Below, one piece after another: positions 13,548 to 23,335 of a stretch of 34,693 nt of DNA. The DNA comes from Candidatus Shapirobacteria bacterium. Lineage in GTDB: Bacteria > Patescibacteriota > Microgenomatia > UBA12405. Made by a program: the position numbers and the translations under genes. The notes beneath the pieces were generated by a model. The model was not told where the DNA came from. It searched no databases and saw nothing but the letters and a program-made list of their open reading frames with translations. The stretch covers positions 1 to 34,693 of the forward strand of contig JAGORQ010000011.1 of assembly GCA_018062705.1 (NCBI GenBank), in the 5' to 3' direction. Position 1 is the stretch's first letter. The number at the start of each line of letters is the position of its first letter.

Positions 13548-13621
13548 GGGCAATTAGCTCAGTTGGTTAGAGCACCGTCCTGATAAGACGGGGGTCGATA
13601 GTTCGAGTCTATCATTGCCCA
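13548..13621 (+). tRNA. tRNA-Ile (GAT anticodon)
   Basis: Acceptor stem GGGCAAT/ATTGCCC, D arm GCTC-AGTTGGTTA-GAGC, anticodon stem CCGTC/GACGG with loop CTGATAA (anticodon GAT), T arm with GTTCGAGTC. The 3' CCA is not encoded, so it must be added by a nucleotidyltransferase. In many bacteria this tRNA lies in the rRNA spacer; here tRNA-Ala and the 23S gene are about 3.8 kb downstream with protein genes between. Confidence 0.97.
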
Positions 13622-13632
13622 CTTGTGGAATA

Positions 13633-13670
13633 AGAAACTAGATTCTAGATTCTGGAAACTAGAATAAAAC
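13633..13670. repeat. Intergenic 7-base-period repeat (GATTCTA type)
   Basis: Units GAAACTA, GATTCTA, GATTCTG, GAAACTA with tail GAATAAAAC, directly after tRNA-Ile. Confidence 0.85.
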
Positions 13671-13701
13671 TTGAATTATTGGAAATTTGATAGAATAGAT
13701 T

Positions 13702-13830
13702 ATGGGGAGAAGATTGACTTGGTTGAGAATCGTGGCTTTTGGAGTGGCGGTGGGACTGGTGGTATTTGGAACAGTGGAAAATTTACTGAGGACAATTAGG
13801 TTTGGATTGGAGAAAGCGGGGAAAAATTAA
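13702..13830 (+). CDS. Small single-helix membrane protein (42 residues)
   Basis: The frame starts MGRRLTWLRIV, has one hydrophobic helix (about 10-24) flanked by positive charges, and ends with an amphipathic basic tail. TG-A-TAGAAT (extended -10, 13688-13696) ends 5 bases before the ATG, the same leaderless pattern as neighbouring genes; this is the main reason to call it real. No family is recognised. It lies between tRNA-Ile and the GH18-like gene. Confidence 0.5.
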   Translation: MGRRLTWLRIVAFGVAVGLVVFGTVENLLRTIRFGLEKAGKN

Positions 13831-13868
13831 TTACTAATTAATAATTACTAATTACTAATTTACTAAAG
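13831..13868. repeat. Intergenic 7-base-period repeat
   Basis: Units TTACTAA/TTAATAA between the small ORF and the GH18-like gene. The open frame of the GH18 gene extends back into it without an ATG. Confidence 0.75.
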
Positions 13869-13889
13869 TATAAATATTGGATCGGATGG

Positions 13890-15053
13890 ATGGTGGTATT
13901 CCTTGGGTTGTCAGTTGGATTATGGAAATACTTTAATTTAGAAAAGAATTTTTCGTCAGAATTTTTATCACCTCTAGGAAAAAGTATTGGCAAAATTGTG
14001 TTGCCGAGTAGACCGGAAGTGGTGGGGTTTATACCGACATGGATGATTGGGAAAACTAAAACTTACGGAGACGAATTAACACAGTTGATATTTTCAGGGA
14101 TTGAGGTGAACGAGGATGGGAGTTTGGTGTGGGATGTACAGTCGAGAAAAATTTATAACGAGAATTATAGATTGTTGAAAGAAAATATTAAGAAAACTGG
14201 CGGTAAAAATATTTTGAGTATTAAATTGTTTGATGATAAGAAGATGGAGACGTTTTTGGCGAGTGAGTCGGCCAGAAAAAATCTGGATAATGAGGTGAGG
14301 CTGGTGGTGGAAGGGGAAGGGTTTGATGGGGTGAATATTGATTTTGAATATATGAGCAATGCCTCTAGAATGCTGGATGAGGATTTTGGAATATGGCTAC
14401 TTCAGGTAAAAAATGCTGGGTGGGGAGAGGTGAGTATTGATTCGTTTGCTAACACAATTATTAAAGGTGATGGGGAAAAATTGAAACAAATGATGGAAAA
14501 GGTGGATAAATTAATTGTGATGGCTTATGACTTTCACCGCCCAGGGTCAGACTTTGCTGGACCAGTGGCGCCAATGAAAGCGGGGGTGGGTGAAAGAAGT
14601 ATTGAAGAAATTTTGCAAAAAATTGTAGAATTTAATTTGGATAAAAAGAAAATAATTATGGCGTACCCGTTGTATGGTTACGAATGGGAGACAAATACTG
14701 GCGAAGCGAAAAGTTTGACAAGAGATGGAGGGTACGGGAGGACGGTATTTTATTCGGAAGGAGTGGGAATTACTGGTGTACAAATGGATGAGACAGCTCA
14801 AAGTCCTTGGGCGGCGTGGACGGAGAAGGCAAAAAAATCTAAACTCGAAACTCTAAAGGTGGGAAAAAAATATAAGAAAGTGACCACTTATTATTTTGTG
14901 GATCAGTGGCATGAGGCTTATTTTGAAAATGAGGAGAGCCTGCGAATAAAAATTGAGGCGGCAAAACAGGCGCAAGTGGGTGGGGTGGGTTTTTGGGCGC
15001 TGGGCTATGAGGGGAAGAGTTCAGAACTGATAAAAACTTTAAACTCTAAATAA
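13890..15053 (+). CDS. Glycoside hydrolase family 18-like protein
   Basis: A 387-residue protein. N-terminal membrane or signal helix (1-14 from this ATG), then a TIM-barrel of the GH18 type: VVGFIPTWM (strand 1), the catalytic signature FDGVNIDFE (Asp-x-x-Asp-x-Glu with the proton-donor Glu present), VMAYDF (strand 6) and GFWALGYE (strand 8). It resembles the branch that includes spore-germination and peptidoglycan-active members as much as true chitinases, so cell-wall or glycan hydrolysis is the safe call. The frame is open for about 13 codons before the ATG, adding a positively charged KYKYW segment; a non-ATG start there would give a better membrane anchor. Residues near 316-322 come from a 7-base repeat (14834-14860). 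Confidence 0.82.
   Translation: MVVFLGLSVGLWKYFNLEKNFSSEFLSPLGKSIGKIVLPSRPEVVGFIPTWMIGKTKTYGDELTQLIFSGIEVNEDGSLVWDVQSRKIYNENYRLLKENIKKTGGKNILSIKLFDDKKMETFLASESARKNLDNEVRLVVEGEGFDGVNIDFEYMSNASRMLDEDFGIWLLQVKNAGWGEVSIDSFANTIIKGDGEKLKQMMEKVDKLIVMAYDFHRPGSDFAGPVAPMKAGVGERSIEEILQKIVEFNLDKKKIIMAYPLYGYEWETNTGEAKSLTRDGGYGRTVFYSEGVGITGVQMDETAQSPWAAWTEKAKKSKLETLKVGKKYKKVTTYYFVDQWHEAYFENEESLRIKIEAAKQAQVGGVGFWALGYEGKSSELIKTLNSK
14834..14860 (+). repeat. 7-base-period repeat inside the GH18-like gene
   Basis: AAACTCG/AAACTCT units encoding KSKLETLK in a surface loop; the same unit type as 12064-12092 and 10217-10241. Confidence 0.75.
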
Positions 15054-15054
15054 T

Positions 15055-15102
15055 TTAACCATTGAACCATTGAACTATTGAACCATTTATCATTTTTCAT
15101 TT
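15055..15102. repeat. Intergenic repeat with 8-base units
   Basis: Units ATTGAACC/ATTGAACT followed by ATTTATC and ATTTTTC, just upstream of the DedA promoter. Confidence 0.7.
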
Positions 15103-15116
15103 GGTAAAATGGTGGA

Positions 15117-15791
15117 ATGAGTACAATGAAATATATAATCGATTTGTTTTTGCATGTGGATAAAAATTTGGCGATGGTGATAGAGAGTTTTGGTTTGTGG
15201 AGCTACGGGATATTATTTTTGGTATTGTTTTGTGAGACGGGATTGGTAATCATGCCTTTTTTGCCAGGAGATTCATTGTTATTTGCGGCCGGAGCATTGA
15301 CGGCGAGTCTAAAAGTTTTTAACATTTGGTGGTTGTGGGGATTGATGGTGCTGGCGGCGTTTGTGGGAGATACAGTGAACTATTGGATTGGACATAGTAT
15401 TGGAAAGAAAGCGTTTGATCCAAATTTTCAATTTTCAATTTTCAATTTTCAAATAAAATTAACTAAAGTATTGAAGCCGGAATATTTGCATAAAGCACAA
15501 GCTTTTTATGAAAAACACGGGGGGAAGGCAATTGTGCTCGCCAGATTTGTGCCGATTGTGAGGACATTTGCACCGTTTGTGGCCGGGGTGGGAGAGATGA
15601 GTTATGTTAGGTTTATTACATATAATTTTTGGGGTGGGGTGCTGTGGGTAAGTTTGTTTACTGGGGCAGGGTACTTTTTTGGCAACATTCCGGTGATTGC
15701 GCATAATTTCCATTATGTGGTGCTAGGAATAGTGGTGGTTTCGGTGGTACCGATTATAATGGAGGTAGTGAAGGGGAGGAGAGAGAAATGA
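15117..15791 (+). CDS. DedA/SNARE-associated family membrane protein
   Basis: A 224-residue protein, the usual DedA length. Family features: ETGLVIMPFLPGDSLLFAAG, GDTVNYWIGHSIG, FYEKHGGKAIVLARFVPIVRTFAPFVAG and a final hydrophobic helix. The F/Y-x-R-x-x-P-x-x-R-x-x-x-P pattern with its essential arginines is intact. DedA proteins act in envelope lipid homeostasis, and some flip lipid carriers such as undecaprenyl phosphate. TGGTAAAAT (extended -10, 15102-15110) ends 6 bases before the ATG. A 7-base repeat (15421-15458) adds about 12 residues between GHSIGKKAF and the FYEKHG motif. The stop overlaps the next ATG by four bases. Confidence 0.9.
   Translation: MSTMKYIIDLFLHVDKNLAMVIESFGLWSYGILFLVLFCETGLVIMPFLPGDSLLFAAGALTASLKVFNIWWLWGLMVLAAFVGDTVNYWIGHSIGKKAFDPNFQFSIFNFQIKLTKVLKPEYLHKAQAFYEKHGGKAIVLARFVPIVRTFAPFVAGVGEMSYVRFITYNFWGGVLWVSLFTGAGYFFGNIPVIAHNFHYVVLGIVVVSVVPIIMEVVKGRREK
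15421..15458 (+). repeat. 7-base-period repeat inside the DedA gene
   Basis: CAATTTT units (about five) encoding NFQFSIFNFQIK in the loop before the conserved FYEKHG segment. Confidence 0.85.
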
Positions 15792-16150
15792 AAGATTTTA
15801 AAGATATTCCGGATCAGAGTAGGGGGCGGTTAGAGGACCTGCCGATGGCGGTACCTTTTTCAGTGGAATTGCGGTACTTGCCTGGATTAGCAAACCTGAT
15901 AGCAGTTAAACCAAAGAGTGGCTTTGTTGCTAGTGAAAGTGATGGGGTTGGTGGTCCAACAGAAAATAGGGGTGTAGGTGGATTTAAAGAATTGATGGTT
16001 AATGAAAATAATAATATTGTTTTGGGTGGCAGGGAATTTAATTTGGGTGGAGCAGATAGGGTTACGGGAATTAGAACTAAGAGTGGAATTGAGTTGACGT
16101 GGAGAATTGGTGCTAAAACGAAAAAAGTGCTATTGAAGAACTTTGAATAA
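15788..16150 (+). CDS. Unknown 120-residue protein coupled to DedA
   Basis: No family is recognised. Its ATG overlaps the DedA stop (ATGA), so translation is probably coupled. The chain is soluble, with a Gly/Val/Ser-rich middle (near 45-65) and a beta-rich C-terminal half, no cysteines and no signal peptide. Coupling to DedA suggests a link to envelope lipid handling, but nothing in the sequence shows it. Confidence 0.6.
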   Translation: MKDFKDIPDQSRGRLEDLPMAVPFSVELRYLPGLANLIAVKPKSGFVASESDGVGGPTENRGVGGFKELMVNENNNIVLGGREFNLGGADRVTGIRTKSGIELTWRIGAKTKKVLLKNFE

Positions 16151-16183
16151 TTTAGGAAACTGGGTTGTTGGTGATTTTTGAGA

Positions 16184-16192
16184 TGGTATAAT
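16184..16192 (+). promoter_or_regulatory. Extended -10 of a leaderless promoter
   Basis: TGGTATAAT followed by GGGGG and then the ATG at 16198. Confidence 0.7.
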
Positions 16193-16197
16193 GGGGG

Positions 16198-16626
16198 ATG
16201 ACAATGATGGACAATTCTCCCAACTTAAGGAAGCCTTTAAAAGAAGTTGTAACTGCCGATAAAGAAGTTCAAGATTGGAATAGCCACTTTGCAGATATCG
16301 TCAAAACAATGTTTCAAGATGGACGCAATGTTACTGAAACTAGATATGATATAGAAGATAAAGTTATAGTTGCTGAGCATCAATGGGTTTTTGCTGAGGA
16401 AGGTGGAGTCGATGTTCTTACTGACAAAATGACTATTGCTGGGAAAAATGAGTTGGATCCGAAGGCTTTTCCTCATAATGAAACGGTTATGTTTGATACA
16501 CTTCAAGGAATGTTGATTGACACAGATGATGTGTCTACAGCAACTACAATGGTGCTAGGACAGAAAATTGGTGGAAGGGAATATGCGATAGTTATCCAAA
16601 AAAATCCGCCTGTTGCTAAAAAATAA
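16198..16626 (+). CDS. Unknown 142-residue soluble protein
   Basis: No family is recognised. The start at 16198 is fixed by the extended -10 ending 5 bases upstream; a second Met lies two codons in. The protein is acidic, has no membrane segments and no cysteines, and seems to alternate helix (residues 10-40) and beta segments. Base use differs slightly from its neighbours: fewer G-rich codons and more ordinary third positions. It stands alone between the DedA pair and the methyltransferase. Confidence 0.65.
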   Translation: MTMMDNSPNLRKPLKEVVTADKEVQDWNSHFADIVKTMFQDGRNVTETRYDIEDKVIVAEHQWVFAEEGGVDVLTDKMTIAGKNELDPKAFPHNETVMFDTLQGMLIDTDDVSTATTMVLGQKIGGREYAIVIQKNPPVAKK

Positions 16627-16665
16627 TTTGGACAATTGATTTTGAAGGGATGGTAGAATGACGAT

Positions 16666-17236
16666 ATGGCTTCTAGTACTAGGTTGACTATTGATGTTTT
16701 ACACAAACCGGGGTTGAGGATTGATGCTTTGCGAATTGGCTTGCCTGAAGATTTGAACGGGAAAGTTGTAGTAGAACTTTTTGCTGGGGAAAGGGGTGAG
16801 TCGATGAGAGATTTGGTTGGCGAAAGAGGTGGGGCGTATGTTGCTGTTGATAAGAGAGTGGATGATAGACAACACGTTGACTTTAGATGGGATGTTTTGA
16901 CTGCCTTAAAAGGTTTTTCTGATGAATCGGCTGATTTTATCATTGGGTTTGGACCATTATGGTGGGGACGAAGTGATGCTAATGGTTATGGCATATATGA
17001 TTTAGATAAAACAATGAGCGTGGTGTGGGAAGCGATGAGAGTTGTAAAAAAAAGAAACTGGTAATTTTGTGGCATTTGGAAAAGGGTTTTCACAGGCGGA
17101 TGCAGAAGCTATTTTGAGTAAACTTGAGGCCAATAGTGAAAAATTTGGTGGTTGGAAATTTGAGTGGGGTGAAGAATTGGGTCATGTTGGACAAATTAAT
17201 CCAGAGTGTACTGTTTTGAGAGTTGTAAGAAGATAA
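16666..17236 (+). pseudogene. SAM-dependent methyltransferase-like gene with a frameshift at an A8 run
   Basis: The first frame (16666 to stop at 17064) has a Rossmann-type start, KVVVELFAGERGES (glycine-poor motif I), AYVAVDKR (motif II), then SADFIIGFGPL (motif IV position) and EAMRVVKK, and then stops. Dropping one A from the run at 17046-17053 opens a frame to the TAA at 17234, adding KETGNFVAFGKGF and an ending of about 60 residues that gives the missing last beta strands; the joined protein is about 187 residues. This is a sequencing or assembly indel, a decaying gene, or expression by slippage on A8. TGGTAGAAT (16651-16659) ends 6 bases before the ATG (leaderless). Substrate unknown. 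Confidence 0.75.
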
Positions 17237-17258
17237 AATGTTGGGCTAATTTGGTCTA

Positions 17259-17287
17259 TTGATTTTAGGATAGGCTTTAGATAGAAT
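17259..17287 (+). promoter_or_regulatory. Sigma-70 promoter of a small RNA
   Basis: TTGATT at 17259-17264, a 17-base spacer and TAGAAT at 17282-17287. Transcription would start near 17294. Confidence 0.75.
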
Positions 17288-17293
17288 AAGAAC

Positions 17294-17413
17294 ACTTGAT
17301 GCTCAAGCAATCTGTTCGGAACACAGAAACTTTTCTTAGAGGAGGGTTTGCCTAGCCTCTAGCTGTATTTTGAACACATGCGCCGAAAGCATTGAAGCTT
17401 TCGGCTTTTTTTT
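17294..17413 (+). ncRNA. Unidentified small RNA of about 120 nt
   Basis: It is framed by its own promoter and a strong terminator, has no ORF, and is well structured: CTTGA-TGC-TCAAG (17295-17307), CTGT/ACAG (17312-17326), and a 9-bp stem TAGAGGAGG/CCT..CCTCTA (17337-17361) with a 2-base bulge. TGTTC (17313-17317) can also pair with GAACA (17372-17376) to enclose the middle hairpin. It does not show the SRP RNA GGAAGGA loop, tmRNA ends, or RNase P P4 motifs. It sits just before tRNA-Ala and 23S. 6S-like or lineage-specific RNA are possible; identity is open. Confidence 0.55.
17382..17413 (+). terminator. Rho-independent terminator
   Basis: GCCGAAAGC, a 6-base loop, GCTTTCGGC, then eight Ts. 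Confidence 0.95.
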
Positions 17414-17459
17414 GGCTAAAAGCAGTACCTTATAAATAGGATCTCTACAGGAAAGCATT

Positions 17460-17532
17460 GGGCCTGTGGCTCAGTTGGTAGAGCACTTCATTTGCAATGA
17501 AGGGGTCACGAGTTCGAGTCTCGTCAGGTCCA
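17460..17532 (+). tRNA. tRNA-Ala (TGC anticodon)
   Basis: Acceptor stem GGGCCTG/CAGGTCC, anticodon stem CTTCA/TGAAG with loop TTTGCAA (anticodon TGC), T arm with GTTCGAGTC. CCA is not encoded. TATAAA at 17431-17436 may be its -10. It precedes the 23S gene as in a standard rRNA spacer. Confidence 0.97.
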
Positions 17533-17542
17533 CAAAGAATTA

Positions 17543-17573
17543 ATCTTCAATCTACAATCTTCAATCTTTAATG
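17543..17573. repeat. 7-base-period repeat in the rRNA leader
   Basis: Units AATCTTC, AATCTAC, AATCTTC, AATCTTT between tRNA-Ala and 23S. AATCTTCAATCT recurs at the 3' end of the 23S region (about 20796). Confidence 0.8.
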
Positions 17574-17696
17574 AAAGAAGTTTAGAAAGAAGCTAATTCG
17601 TTCCGATGAAAGTCGGAGTCATACTTTAACAATCTATCGAATCGAAAGTAGTAAAAATTTTCTTGGCAACTAAATTGAGTTGCCAAATTCAGGTTG

Positions 17697-20800
<3,104 letters not shown>

Positions 20801-20852
20801 CAATCTGAAAAATGGCAGCTCTATTTAGGAGCCAAGCTCCGCCTTTGCGGAG

Positions 20853-20886
20853 AATAACCAATAACCAAATTACAATAACCAAAAAA
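20853..20886. repeat. 7-base-period repeat between 23S and 5S
   Basis: Units AATAACC, AATAACC, AAATTAC, AATAACC. A short GGAGCC/CTCCGCC-type palindrome precedes it (20826-20852). Confidence 0.8.
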
Positions 20887-20935
20887 TTGGTGTTGATTAT
20901 TAAATTTTTATTAACTTTATATCGATTTAGTTTTT

Positions 20936-21058
20936 GAATTCCGGTCGCTTGTGCGAGATGGAACCACCTTTTCCCATTCCGAACAGAGAAGTGAAACGTT
21001 TCAGCGCCGACAATAGTATCCCGGCAACGGGACTTGAAAATAGGTCGCGGCCGGAATT
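20936..21058 (+). rRNA. 5S ribosomal RNA
   Basis: Helix I AATTCCGG/CCGGAATT closes the molecule. Loop B/C has ACCTTTTCCCATTCCGAACAGAGAAG, of which CCCATTCCGAACAGAGAAG is the universal part, and GTATC/CGGGAC lies in the second arm. Ends are approximate. It follows 23S by about 135 bases. Confidence 0.93.
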
Positions 21059-21081
21059 GAGAAACTAAATAACCCCTTCGG

Positions 21082-21116
21082 GAATTTTTAATTTTTAATT
21101 TAAAATTTTTAATCAA
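21082..21116. repeat. 7-base-period repeat after 5S
   Basis: AATTTTT/AATTTAA units directly downstream of the 5S gene. Confidence 0.7.
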
Positions 21117-21177
21117 TTTCTAATGATTAAATTTATTAATTTTTAAATTAATACAATTCGATAGATTTTAAATAATT

Positions 21178-21219
21178 AATCCTCCGATCCGCCAGCTGGC
21201 GGAGGGGGATTTTTTTTGT
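21178..21219 (+). terminator. Rho-independent terminator of the rRNA operon
   Basis: AATCC...CCGCCA-GC-TGGCGG...GGATT stem followed by eight Ts. Confidence 0.88.
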
Positions 21220-21227
21220 GCTATAAT
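21219..21227 (+). promoter_or_regulatory. Extended -10 promoter of the S1 gene
   Basis: TGCTATAAT immediately after the rRNA terminator. It leaves a leader of about 105 nt before the S1 start codon. Confidence 0.72.
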
Positions 21228-21265
21228 ACCTGAGTCTTAAGATTATTTGTTTATTTAGGGTAACC

Positions 21266-21331
21266 AATCCCGCGAATAATCCCATCAGATCCGCCTTCGT
21301 GTACTTCGGCGGACAAGGCGGGATTTTTTTA
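21266..21331 (+). promoter_or_regulatory. Attenuator-like hairpin in the S1 leader
   Basis: AATCCCGC (21266-21273) pairs with GCGGGATT (21318-21325), enclosing TCCGCC/GGCGGA (near 21290-21313), and is followed at once by seven Ts. It has all the parts of an intrinsic terminator but ends only 12 bases before the ATG of the S1 gene it would silence. This suggests conditional termination or autoregulation. Confidence 0.65.
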
Positions 21332-21339
21332 TATTAAAA

Positions 21340-22476
21340 ATGGCAAAGAAAGAGAAAGTTTCTAAAAAATCAAAAAACAAAATCGCCAAGTCAAATGCAA
21401 TATTGACCATGGAAGATTTGTTGAAAATGGAGGGGGCAACAACCGGCGGTTTGAAAAAAGGTCAGGAAGTTAAGGGTAAAATTACCGCAATTAAGAATAA
21501 GGCAATTTTTATTGATATCGGTGGTAAGACTGATGCAATGGTGGCAGGAAAAGAGTTTGAATTTGTAAAAGACTATGTGAGTGATTTAAAAGTGGGAGAC
21601 GAGATTGAAGTACAAGTAAAACATCCGGAAAATGATAAAGGACAGATTTTGGTGTCAATTCGGGGAGCGGCATCGGGTTATGGTTGGAATTATTTTAAAG
21701 AAAAAGAAAAAGCCGGTGGAGAAATGACGGTATTTGGTAAAGAATTGAACCGTGGTGGTATCGTGGTGATCGCACCGTTTGGGTTTTTTGGATTTATCCC
21801 TGGTAGCCAGATAGGTTCGAAATATGATGGTGAGCCAGATAAAATGCTAGGCAAGAAAATTAAAGTAAAAGTACTCGAGGTTGACCAAGCCAAGAATCGT
21901 TTGGTTTTCTCGGAAAGATTAGTATCGGAGCCTAACAAAGTGGGCGAAGAGGTTAATGCTATGGAGGCACTTAAATTAGATGATGCTTTTGAAGCAGAAG
22001 TAGTCCGAGTTGAGCCCTTTGGTGTATTTGTCCGAATAAATTTGGATTTGAACACAGAAAAATTGGTGTTGGAAGGTTTGGTTCATATTTCAGAAATTTC
22101 TTGGGCCAAGGTTGAGGATGTAACTCAAATGTACAAAGCGAAGGATAAGATTAATGTAAAGTTGATCAACAAAACTGATGGTAGATTGCAATTCTCAATT
22201 AAAAGAATGAGTGGTGATCCATGGGAATTGATCGAAGACAAATATCCAAAAGATAAAGAGATTGAAGGTGTAGTGGTAAAAGTGGCTACCTTTGGTGCTT
22301 TGGTTCGATTGGAAGATGGAGTAGAAGGACTAATTCATATCTCTAAACTAGGGACTGCGGGAAATTTGAAAGATGGCGATAAAGTTCAAGTCTACATCGA
22401 AAGCATTGATACTAAAAAGAGAAAAATCTCTCTGGGTTTGGTAGAGAGTGATAAGAGTAAGGTGATGTATAAATAG
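21340..22476 (+). CDS. rpsA: 30S ribosomal protein S1-like, four S1 domains
   Basis: A 378-residue protein with a Lys-rich N-terminus (1-25) then four S1 RNA-binding beta barrels at about 40-108, 125-197, 213-290 and 305-372. The barrel signature is clear in domains 3 and 4 (GVFVRI...LEGLVHISEIS and GALVRLEDGVEGLIHISKL). E. coli S1 has six domains; four-domain forms are normal in several phyla. S1 binds mRNA on the 30S subunit and unfolds structured leaders. Its role is of special interest here because most genes in the window appear leaderless. The gene follows the rRNA operon with its own promoter and an attenuator-like hairpin, and ends before a terminator. Confidence 0.92.
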   Translation: MAKKEKVSKKSKNKIAKSNAILTMEDLLKMEGATTGGLKKGQEVKGKITAIKNKAIFIDIGGKTDAMVAGKEFEFVKDYVSDLKVGDEIEVQVKHPENDKGQILVSIRGAASGYGWNYFKEKEKAGGEMTVFGKELNRGGIVVIAPFGFFGFIPGSQIGSKYDGEPDKMLGKKIKVKVLEVDQAKNRLVFSERLVSEPNKVGEEVNAMEALKLDDAFEAEVVRVEPFGVFVRINLDLNTEKLVLEGLVHISEISWAKVEDVTQMYKAKDKINVKLINKTDGRLQFSIKRMSGDPWELIEDKYPKDKEIEGVVVKVATFGALVRLEDGVEGLIHISKLGTAGNLKDGDKVQVYIESIDTKKRKISLGLVESDKSKVMYK

Positions 22477-22498
22477 GGCAAAGTGCTAAGTGCATAGT

Positions 22499-22527
22499 AA
22501 AAACCCCGCTAAACAGCGGGGTTTTTT
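22499..22527. terminator. Rho-independent terminator
   Basis: CCCCGC-TAAACA-GCGGGG with flanking A and T runs (six Ts on the plus strand), just after the S1 gene; it could work in both directions. Confidence 0.93.
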
Positions 22528-22537
22528 GGTTCACATG

Positions 22538-22546
22538 TGATACAAT
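22538..22546 (+). promoter_or_regulatory. Extended -10 of a leaderless promoter
   Basis: TGATACAAT ending 5 bases before the ATG at 22552. Confidence 0.65.
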
Positions 22547-22551
22547 TTGCT

Positions 22552-22899
22552 ATGTTTGACGACTACTGGCTAAATCAATATAGAGAAATTGCATCAGCAC
22601 TTCGAGGAGGACCTTTTCAGAAAGAAACTGATGACTTAGTTGGTAATTTGAATCAGCCAGTTAAGGCAACTTGTCCGGTTGTTGGAGCGACAGAAGTTAG
22701 AGTGATTAATAAGAGAAGTAATAGATATCAAGGGAATGAAAGAAGAGGATTTTGTTTGGCAGCTTTATGCGATTGTCCAGTGGCAAGAGTTGGTGATTCT
22801 AGTGAAGAAAACGTGACTTTGGATATAGCAAATGGTGATGTTAAGTCAAGAATAACCCATTGTGTGAGAAGTAGAAGAGTCCATGGAAAAAATAAATAG
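22552..22899 (+). CDS. Unknown 115-residue Cys-rich protein
   Basis: No family is recognised. The start at 22552 (MFDDYWLNQ) is preferred over an in-frame ATG at 22537 because the -10 box lies between the two. Five cysteines are present: one in KATCPV, three in FCLAALCDCPVARV and one in THCVRS; two C-P-V contexts suggest a small zinc-binding fold, which is inference. The C-terminus is basic (RSRRVHGKNK). The gene stands alone after the S1 terminator. Confidence 0.6.
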   Translation: MFDDYWLNQYREIASALRGGPFQKETDDLVGNLNQPVKATCPVVGATEVRVINKRSNRYQGNERRGFCLAALCDCPVARVGDSSEENVTLDIANGDVKSRITHCVRSRRVHGKNK

Positions 22900-23002
22900 G
22901 TAAGATAGGTATAATTTTATTGTGACTTCACTAGAGGCGCTGGAATGTAAGAATGGCTGGTGACCGGTATACGAAGACGGAGAAAAAAGATAAAATAGAG
23001 CT

Positions 23003-23335
23003 ATGAAAAAGAAATATTTTAGAGGTTTCTTGTTGGTATTTTTTTTGTGGATGTTATTAGGCCAATTATTATTTAATCTTGATAGGCTGTATGGTTCCTT
23101 TGATAAATTACCTAGTTTTTTAATTCTTGTAGTTAAATTTATCGTAAGTACTGTTACCATTGTCTATTTTCCGATAATGTTTTTAATTGGATGGTTTGGG
23201 CGATTTATAGATAACGGGAGTGGATTTAATTGGATGTTTTTGGGAGTGACAATTAACGTTGTATGTTTTATATACCTACTATTAGTCATAAAACTTTTTT
23301 GGTATTTAGGATCTAAAGTATTAAAGATAAAATGA
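23003..23335 (+). CDS. Unknown small membrane protein upstream of radA
   Basis: A 110-residue protein with three or four hydrophobic helices (about 8-26, 37-64, 73-100), a basic N-terminus (MKKKYFRG) and a basic C-terminus. TAAAAT (22991-22996) ends 6 bases before the ATG, giving a leaderless start. Its last four bases overlap the radA start (ATGA), so radA is probably translated by coupling to this gene. No family is recognised. Confidence 0.65.
   Translation: MKKKYFRGFLLVFFLWMLLGQLLFNLDRLYGSFDKLPSFLILVVKFIVSTVTIVYFPIMFLIGWFGRFIDNGSGFNWMFLGVTINVVCFIYLLLVIKLFWYLGSKVLKIK

Noticed and set aside
17294-17413. Identification of the small RNA as SRP or 6S RNA
   Set aside because: The SRP domain IV loop (GGAAGGA type) is missing and I cannot draw the long 6S rod with central bubble; left as unidentified.
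22900-23000. Possible tiny gene after a TATAAT-like box near 22910
   Set aside because: The only frame is about 13 codons from a GTG; no support.
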